A stretch of DNA of 64,000 nt. Origin: Diphasiastrum complanatum. Its lineage: Eukaryota > Streptophyta > Lycopodiopsida > Lycopodiales > Lycopodiaceae. Every line of letters starts with the position of its first letter. Position 1 is the stretch's first letter. Under the pieces are notes generated by a model. That model searched no databases. It saw only the letters and a list, made by a program, of their open reading frames with translations, and was not told the DNA's origin. Where the stretch lies: positions 66,245,852 through 66,309,851 of the forward strand of contig CM055099.1 in assembly GCA_029204225.1 (NCBI GenBank), given 5' to 3'. This document shows, in pieces, positions 35,378-45,239 of the stretch. The position numbers were made by a program, and so were the translations under genes.

Positions 35378-38300
35378 TATTAATGTCTTTTCCATGCCAA
35401 AAGGCATATAAGACGAAGGAAATACATGTCAAGTATGTGGTAACCGTGGAGCGTATAAACGCCTCCAAAAACTGTAATAAAGAAAAAAAAAGGAAACATC
35501 TAGTACAAGTTAAGATAACTACATAAATGATAATGTCTGTGCATGGTAGTCAAATGTGTCCACGTCAAGATGCCAGGTCTGTATTGGCGTTGTAGAAGGA
35601 TGTAATGAGAGCTGTAGCATGAGGAAGTGCAGGAGCCCGCTGATGTCGCCTGTGAACAGGAGCATGTATGACTTCGGCGAGAGAAGAAGGATGTAATCTG
35701 AGACTGTGTGTCTGGATAGGTGTGCTGAGCTGTCTGACATAGGTCCTGACGCAGGAGGGACATCTCACGTATCATAAGTGCCACACATCTAAGGTCCTCA
35801 TATGAGATGAGGTATCGTAATATAACTGGTGTCTGACGAAAAAGGCAATGATATCGCCCTCTGATCTCGTAGTAAACTGGACATGTGAAAAGGAAATGCT
35901 CAGTATCTGGGAGGCCTGAGAGAACCATGATAGTCGATGCCCCTGATCATAAAGGTCTCGCGAGGAGGCAAGTGCCGTCTGTGTGTATCTCTGCTCATCT
36001 GTGGGTGACGTCATAATACGTGAATATATAGAATAAGCTGGAAGAATGCGGATAGCTGAATGGGAGGGGCCGCGAACTCTGTCAGGATAAATAGATAGTA
36101 CCTATACTAAAAATAGAAATACGCACTCAATAACACCTAGGAGAGTCCTGAACTTTTCAAAAATTTCACGACCATGTCCTTCTATGAAGATATATGCAAG
36201 TCTACTTCACCACTTTGTAACTTTTCTCGTATAAAATGTTGCTGAACTTCAATATGCTTTGACCTGCTATGAAATACTGGATTCTTTGCAAGCTGAATAC
36301 AACTCTGATTGTCACACCATAGAATTATAGGTTCAACTTGTTCTATATGAAGATCTTTTAGAATCCTTCGTAACCAAATTGCTTCACAAGTTGCTAATGT
36401 AGTAGCCCTATACTCTGCCTCTGTAGAAGATAAAGCAATTGTTGGTTGCTTTTTACTACTCCAAGATATAGTTCCTTGAAATCTTCTCTAGACATCAGGT
36501 TTTGTCTTTGTAATTCCTCTTGAAGTAGCAAACCATTGAGCTCATCAAATGTTGTCGATCTCTCCCTCAAACTTAGTGTCATAACAAAGTTCTGATATTG
36601 TAATGGTAAGCTATTCAAAACAATTTGTACTAGAGTATTATCAAGTACAATTTCCCCTATAGAAGACAATTGATCCTTAGATCCTTCACTCTGGTAATAA
36701 AATTTGTAATGGATTCTTCTGGTTCCATTTTCAAGGTATGAAGCTTATTGTTGAAGAACAACGCTCGAGACTGACTTACCATTTCATATGTGGATATCCC
36801 ATGCATCCTTAGGCCCAACTGCATTCCTGATCAGCGGAACCACCTTATCCTTCACAGATAAGTTGATGATATGATGCGCACATTGCACCCGTTTCTCAAA
36901 TGCCCTTCTATTTTGATCATTGAGACCGTGAACGATCACCTCGTCCCATGACAATTTCCCAATAACCTTTGTCCTGAAGGATATTCTGAAGTTTGAACTT
37001 CCACAAGCTGTAGTTAGATCCATCTAACTTGCTTGATTATGGAAGAACATATTCATTCAGACTCCCCATCTTTGTCGTACAAAAATGACGGGCATTTTAC
37101 TAAGAATATACTTGCATGCAACAATATCTTCCTCAGATAATACCTGTCCAATTGTTGTCTTCCCTGAATATCACCTGTCCAGATATTGCATGCAACAATT
37201 TTTGAGACAGATAATACCTGTCCAGATCTTGTCTATCTGGTTTCTGCTTGTCCCAGATACTGCCTTCCTCATTCTGCCTGCATGCAGAAATTTGATCACA
37301 ACCTGTCCGGATACCACCTTCCCTAGCTGCTGCCGCCCTCAGGAAAAACCTGTCCTGGACACTGTTTCCTCAGGTACTGCCTGTCCAGATATTACCTACT
37401 CAGGTATTGCCTTCTCGAGCTGCTGCTGCCCTCAGGAACACCTGTCCTGATCGCTGCTGCTACCTGTCTGGTTGCTGCTGCCACCTTCAGATGAACCTGC
37501 ACAAGAAAACACCTGTTCTGCTGTCCTGGATGTTGCCTCCCTCAGATCTGCCTGTCTGATACTGCTGCCTGTCCAGAAGCTACCTGCGCCAGATTTGACC
37601 TCCACCAGAAAAACCTGCACAGGATGACGCCTCCACCAGATACAACCTTCACCAAATAGCACCTCCACCATGAAACTGGCCGCAACATGCCTAGTGGTAA
37701 GAATTTTGAAATTTGACAAGTAGAGTTGAGTTAAGAATCAAAACTTTAACAAAGTCCAAACTTACAAATGAGTTTTAATAGGTGGACTAGTGCAACTTAC
37801 AAGTCACTATTTATAGTTTACCTGGTCTCAATCGTGCTGATGGAGAGCCGAAATCAAGAGTCTCACGTCTAAACACTATTAAGTCATCCATCAATGCATC
37901 CTCTTCAGCAGGATTAGGATAGACTGCTTGAATGTAGGTGTTCCACCCATTCCGAAGCTCCCTACCTCGATACTGGGCTGGACTCCTTCACAACGAGTGA
38001 AGGATATGGGCCATTGCATGTAGAGGATGATGGAACCAATCCCATCTTGATTGCCATCGATCCCATATCTCTTCCAGCCTGTACATATAACATAGGCAAT
38101 GTGTCAATGACATTTTGCATTTATGATTTCAGAAATTTAAAATTTCAATGAGCACTTGCCAGCATCCACTCCACATTGAGCATACAAGTCAACTACTACA
38201 TAGGGATTAAATTTTAGTGACAAGTCAAAATCGTTTAGTATATACCCATCAGCACTGATGGCAGTGGATGTATGGAGCTGCTGTTGGCAATCATAAACCA

Positions 38301-41300
38301 AACAACAAAGCATTCAACATAAAGAATGTCAAACACACATGGAGGAGGAGATGGCTGGTCGCCCTCCTTAGAGACTCTCATCTCTCCAGGGAGAATAGAT
38401 CTATGCTTGCATACCCAAGTGCCAAATACCTAACTTATTCTACAAGCAACATAAGGTCTAACCTAACTTCACCAGCAGACAATGCAACCTGCTGCCCGAA
38501 CTGCATGCCACCAAATACTTTGAGCGATGAGCACTCCGAAGTAGCCAAAAAAAGATCTCTACACAAGTAGAGCACCAACAATCCGAATCTCCACCCCAAT
38601 CATGATCAACATAGAAGAGAAAGAGAATACATAATGATGAAGGATCAAATACAATGACGGGTAGATGCATACTCTATCCATGGTGAGCAGCCAAGGCACT
38701 CCTGGCAACAAGTCGACCATCAGACTTGTCTTCGAACTTATATACCTCTTGATTCCAAAAGTTTTCTTACCATGAGGAAAATCAACAAGATCAAAGATCT
38801 TGTTCTTAGAAAGAGCGCGATACCCTTTTCGCATTGTGTCCTCCCAAACCTTATTTCCATTGATCTGCTCACATAAAATATGCATTGCTACAACATCATC
38901 ATGAGAAATAAGTGTAGAATCTGAAAAATAAACATGAGGTACTGATATTAAGGAGGCATGTGTCTTTCCTTCATAGTAACACTCTACTTTGCTGTCCCGC
39001 AAAGTTTCCAACAGCCGCCTTGGGGCTGTTATGGGCTGTCCAACAGCCTTACCTGTTGCGTTACTTGGCTGTCCCAAGTGTTGCAAAACTGGACCTTGCT
39101 GTCCACAATCTTCCGCAGGCCGTTCCTGAAGCAAAATGGACTGTTCTTGATGTGTATTGGGCTGAAAATGAACCAAAGAAGAATTTATCTTGCTGGTTGA
39201 CATCGTCAACAAAAAAATTTGGCATATTGTCAAGAAACGCATCAACAATGGCTTCATCTAACATGTCCCTCAAAGAGGTATGTGATGAATTAGAAGTTTC
39301 TTAAAGAGATGAAATGCTCAATCTCATTGTTTTGAAGAAGAGTAGTAATTGAAATAGATTTACTCCCTTCTCATTTAGTACATAAAGTCTTCAAAGAGTG
39401 CCCGAGTTTTTAAGTCCTTGCCGATCCATCAAATTGGAAAGAGTTCCCTTGAAACTTTCCACTTATGCATCCATCACGTGCATGACCTTGTGGTTGCTCA
39501 AAAACTTCGCAAGTTATATAAAAGCGTAATCTTGATCAACAAGATTGACTTGCGACTTGAATTGCTGCTCCAAAGTAAAGTTGGCAGCATTTGTTTCCCT
39601 GCTCTTCTCCTTCGCAATTTGCTTCCTGCAATCCTTTATAAAATGCCCATACTTGCTGCAATAATGGCATTTCCCTTTCTTCTTAGGCTCAAAATCAAAA
39701 TCATCATCATCATCTTCGGCAATGCTCAACTTTGGAAAATGTAGAAGAGGTTTTACCTTTTCACTTACTCTTTCCTTTGCTTTTGGAGAAGAAAGCTTGA
39801 TCTTGAGTATCTCCCAATGAGAAATTGTTACGCATTTGCTCTTCTTGTAGAACATCGAAGAGTGCTTGGGATACTCTTTTCAAGATGTTTGAAATTAAAA
39901 ATGCACCAGGGGTTCTATTTCTTCGAAACCAACTTTCCAATTTGAAGATGCATGAAGGTGAGTCTATTTTTGATCACTTGACGAAGATCAAGGATCTTAG
40001 GGGAGGAAGTTACGAATGAAGCCACAATTGATCTAGAGCTAAGCTATGAAAGCATCACATAAGCAAGGCTTAACCCTAGAAAGCATGAAAGAGAGAGATC
40101 GATATCATCAGCTGAATAAAAGACTACAATGCTGCCCTATATATACCCCACCAATGAACCCTAAAAAATTGTAATAAAGTAGAATATATATACCTGTACA
40201 ACGTGCTCCGTTCCGACCTCCTTAATGGCAGCTCGAATATGTGAGAACATGTACTCGCCCGTGACTGCCTCCCTAGAGGTGTCGATGGATCTGAGAAACA
40301 TCGTCCCCATGCACGAAGACACCAGGATATTCAATATGTGGCGCCTCCACGTATCGCTCCAACCATCAGATATGATGGTGCAACCATACCTAGTTGAAAG
40401 TTCTCAGTTGACAAGTGACAAGTCAGTGGACCGTGGTCACGACTCACTTACAGGTGACAAAACAAGATGAATCATGATTCATGATAGATCCGAGAGGATA
40501 GATCTTAAATAGTAAATTGTAATTCAAATTTCATGGCAAATTCCAATGATAAATGATTATTTATTATTGACAAATTACAATCATGATTCATGATTCATGA
40601 TTAAACATAAATAGTTAGCTGCAGCCTACAATTAACAAGTTATTTACAATTAATGCCTGCAATTTAACAATCATCATAAAGTCTTTAAAGTTTAGAGTGC
40701 ATAAAGTTAAAAGCAAGTAGTACGTACTGGGCCCATGCCTTCCTAAGAGGCTCTAGCTTCTGGTCAACAGAAGCCCGCTCATCAAGAAGCCCCTTCGTCC
40801 TTAGGTGCTCGCAAGATGGCCCCTGCCACACCAGCCCAATCGCACTCACCGCACTCATCGCCCTCCTCCATGCCGGTTAATGGCAGATCGCAGGTGTAGA
40901 ACAACTGTCGAACGACAACCTCTGCCTCTGCCAAGGCTCTGGGAGCGAAGCTGGACACATAGTACTCCCTACCCCCCATCTGTGTAGTGCGGCCCCGTCT
41001 ACCTCTCCCTCTCTCAGGTGGATGATGTGGTGCCGGTATGGTCATGGCTGGAGGCGGTGTCGAAGATCCTGCACCAAAAGGCGGGTCAGGCCGGGTACTA
41101 GGCCCTGCCTCATCTGCAGCTCTATCATCTGGGTCATGGGAAACGAGGGGTGAGCGGATGGCAACTGGGGGGGCGTGATGTGGTGGCCTCTGGGTGTGTC
41201 GCCATGACTGCATCTCGATCTGCCAAAAAAGACAAATTTAAATTACAATACAATTTAGAAATTAGATGATCGATGAAATTGAAACTTCAAACTTGATGTA

Positions 41301-41637
41301 TCATGTGAGCTAAAAGTTAAAACTCAAAACTTGATCAATGTTTGAACTTTGAAGTGTAAGAGTCTTAGAGTTGAATGTTTACCTCTCGGTCTGGGCCCCA
41401 TCCTTGAAGGGCCAACCTCCTCCGATGCGACAGGAGTGAGTAGCGTGTCAGGAGCATGCATGCAAGGGGCAATCTCGTACCCCCTCAAACGTAACAAATG
41501 TGCCCTGATGCGTGTGGGCCCTCCAGTGTAAGACTGGTGACAGTATTTGCAAGTCCATCTCTTCGTGCCCGATGTGCCATAGGCCGCAGCGATGGTGATG
41601 TGATCCCACAAGGGATCCCTATCCCTCGGCATGGTGG

Positions 41638-41713
<76 letters not shown>

Positions 41714-42162
41714 GGTAACAGATCTCTCTAAGTTCTAACTTCAAAGTTCTAACTAGACTCTAGTAACTACTTAGTACTAAGTAGTAACTACTAACTCGGA
41801 CTAGTCACTAACTCCTAACTTCTAAGTTCTAACTTCTAACTAAGTAGCTACCCAGGTCCCACACCCCTCTCACAATGCCCACTACCCAGGCTGAGTGCAT
41901 ACACACTGACACACACACACACAGTGCACACACACACAATCTCAGTGCTCAGGCCTCACACAAACTCACAGTGCAGTGTGCACACATCTCAAAACTCACA
42001 CACACACACAATATCATAATATCACACACACACTCTCACACACACTCACTGATTCACTCACACACACTGTACACATCAAAAGACAGTGGACACACACACA
42101 CACAGTGCACACACACATTATCCCACAATCACTCACACACACACACACACACAAAATCACAC

Positions 42163-42256
<94 letters not shown>

Positions 42257-43986
42257 CGCGAACAGATTCCAAAATCCCGATCCTTAATCCCGATAGTTGT
42301 TTTAGGGCCAAATGGTTCGAACCGGGTTCGAACAATTCGATGGTTCGAACCGTGAAAAGCGGTTCGATGCAACCTTGAACAAAACAGATTGTCTGTGAAA
42401 TGTGCTTACTAGGGAAACAACCTAGAACAAAATTACAGCCAAAGATGAATCATGGTGAACAGTTACTATTCAGTTAGATCGCAATTCACGTAGCATAAGT
42501 ATACAGTACATATTGGACCCACGATCTCTTGACGGGGTCCAAGTCCCTCTTGACAGAGTCTCGATCTGCAACAAGCTTTCTCGTCCTGAGCTACTCCATG
42601 GTCGGCCCCTCCCACTCAAAACCAATGCTTGATACGGATCTCATCATGTCCCTCCATGCATGGGTGCTGTAGAGAGTCCAAAGCATCAAATGGGTAGTAT
42701 AAACCAATTACCAATTGCATAATCCATTGAGTCGAGAGTCAATTGTGTAACTTGTAACTTGTCAATGTGTCATGACTTATATATTTCAAATTTAGATACA
42801 TCTAAGGATGACGAACCAAAATTTAGAGAGTGGAGACATAGCCGCATATGCCATGCATGATACATGACACTACATAATACAAATTAAAAAAATTTGATTG
42901 GCGAATTAAGAAAGATTGATGAGTCAAGAATGTGGTATGTACTTGGCCAAGTGAAAGGGGAGGTCGCATAGGTAGAAACACCTCCAAACTACAACTTGAG
43001 CTTGGTTCTTATTCCTGGGCTCATAGCGACCCACATAATAATCTCTGCCCCCAAGCTGTCTGGACCTACCAACACGGTCACGAGCCCTTGTCGATGGCAC
43101 GGGGGCTCTGCGTCGCTCCGAAGGTCCACCAATGTCAGCAGGTGGACCTCTCTATCACCTTGTGTCAATGTCTAAGTTGTGACAAGTCAAAATTGAAGAA
43201 TTCGGTTTCGAGAAGCAAAATTGGAACTTCATACAATAAAATTTATGACATTTCAGCTGACATATTTGAAGTCTCAAATTTCAACAACATTTAAAATTAG
43301 TAGAAAATAACATACATTCACATTGCGCAAGTTGAAACTTGAAATGACTTGTCACTTAGGACTAAGCTTAAACTTCAGGCTTTAGTGGAACCTATTTACC
43401 TCTCGCCATCGAAGGACCACCCTCATGCTCCTCCGCTCGAGCCTGTATCTGCCAATGATGTTGGTGCCTGCGCGCAAGGGGCTGTAACGCATCCACGCTG
43501 ATGGTATAAATGCGCCCTTATCCGAGCAGACCCACCTGTCAAGGAAACGTGGCAGTATCTACAAGTCCACCTCTTCGTGCCGAAGGTACCGTAAGCAGCA
43601 TCAATGGTGACATGATCCCAAAAGGGGTCTCTCGTCCTTGTCACACTTGAGCACTCAAGGCTTCTGAGACTCACACACGACACACGCACACACACAAACT
43701 CATGCACACCACATACAATGCACATACACACACCATACATGTTCCACATTCTCACACACACATTGCACAAAACAAACAATCACTCTCTCACACACACTCA
43801 CACACAATCATCAATCACTCAACACACACACTCACACACACACAAACACAATCATCAATCACTCACACACACACAATGCACACACCCATTCACACACATC
43901 TCACATACACATGTCACACACCCACTCACCCTCTCAATCACACACACACAAAGCCCAAACACACACACACAATGGCAAATGCAAAT

Positions 43987-44050
<64 letters not shown>

Positions 44051-45157
44051 CGGACTGCTAGTGAGCGATGGCCTGCTGATCTATGGCGCCATCTCTGCAT
44101 GCTGACCTGATCACGCACAGCCCTTGCTTCATCTCTGACCATTGCTTGCTGGCTGTACCCTGACAAAGAACAAGAAGGGAGGTAACAGGGGGAGTTCCCC
44201 CCTTTGCTTTAATGCAGACTTGCAGGCAGCACCTTCCTCTATCCCTCAGTGTTTTGACTCTATTGCCACAGCCTACTTTGCTTCCCATGAATCTATGAGT
44301 CTAGCTGTGCAATCGCACCTTTAAAAGATGGACTCGTCTGTTCAAGATCTCAGGAGAGAAGTTGCAGCTATCAAAAGTGAAGCTTCCTCTCACATGACTA
44401 ATTCAGCTAAGATCCATCAGCTTGAAAATCAGTTGGAGCAACATCATACGGCGGTCCAGACCTGGGCAGATGTACTTAAAGGTTCTCATTCTGCTACTCC
44501 ACCTTCATTTATCTCAGCTACGTTCACCGAGAGCCGTCTGCGAGAGCAGAAAGTCCTTAATGTTCGCGTAAGAGGTGTTACGAACTCCCAAGATGTTGGT
44601 GATGAAGCTAAACAGTTTCTGGAAGATACTCTTCAGGACCATAACAAAGGTATTGATACTGCTTGGCATCCTAAGAAGGATCCAGACACTCTTGTCATAC
44701 GTTTCACGTCTGCATTGCATCGTCGTGAAGTGCTAGGTAAGAGATCGAAACTGCGGGATACTAAGATGTACCTGGACGAAGACCTTACCTTCATTCAGGT
44801 CCAAGGACGGAAAAAAGCAAAACAAGAAGCTTCAGCAAATGGGAAACGGTTGATCTATAGAGATGGTATTATTCGATTTGTAGATCTCAAACCTATTGCT
44901 AGAAATGAGAGTTTCGTTGAGAAAACTGAGACGGCTTAGAGTTAGAGAATTGAAGAGATGTCCAGTTGAACTTGTACATGGTTTACGTACCATATAAACT
45001 TGGCTCTTAATCTCTTCTTAGTAAGATTTCTTTTCAATCTGTTAGTTGACAGCATTGATCCGTCTGGTTTCCATCTTTTTTGATGTATTGTTCAGTCTTA
45101 TATGCCTGAGGGCATGGAAAAGACATCAGTAAAGTTTCTTCTTCTTCTTCTTCTTCT

Positions 45158-45239
<82 letters not shown>

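Larger units (their letters stand above)
36130..37700 (-). mobile_element. Copia-4, deletion derivative (gag joined to RNase H), minus strand
   Basis: Read right to left: a 0.68-kb leader, gag (ATG 37023 to about 36480), then directly RNase H (about 36470-36130). Protease, integrase and reverse transcriptase are all missing. The junction lies near 36475, where a gag frame reading NLMSREDF meets [11 protein letters not shown]. LTRs were not recognised. Confidence 0.75.
37720..42377 (-). mobile_element. hAT E2, interrupted by copia-5 pieces
   Basis: The right end at 42377 is defined by the TIR-like CAAGGTTGCA (minus strand) and an adjacent array of GGTTCGAACC palindromes (42315-42365). Transposase exons on the minus strand: BED 41632-41390, exon 2 about 41213-40740, exon 3 about 40390-40190, then (after copia fragments, 38300-40190) pieces at 38290-38225 and 38090-37810, all aligning in order with E1. 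The left terminus was not found. It appears to lie in an intron of E3. Confidence 0.7.
44048..45236 (+). mobile_element. LINE copy D: ORF1-only (half-LINE) element
   Basis: A 1.2-kb unit with a 5' leader (44048-44327), one intact ORF1 (44328-44939) and a 3' UTR ending in the family hairpin (stem ATGCC/GGCAT, loop TGAG, 45102-45115), the GGAAAAGACATCAGTAAAG box and a CTT/CT tail (45136-45236). No endonuclease or RT sequence lies between ORF1 and the 3' UTR. It is embedded in the (CT)n tract of hAT E3. Architecture resembles mammalian HAL1 half-LINEs. Confidence 0.8.

Noticed and set aside
41875-42378. 167-codon open frame and several overlapping ones
   Set aside because: Built from (CA)n and (CT)n; the same happens at 43702-44110 and 34747-35091. 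Repeat artefacts.
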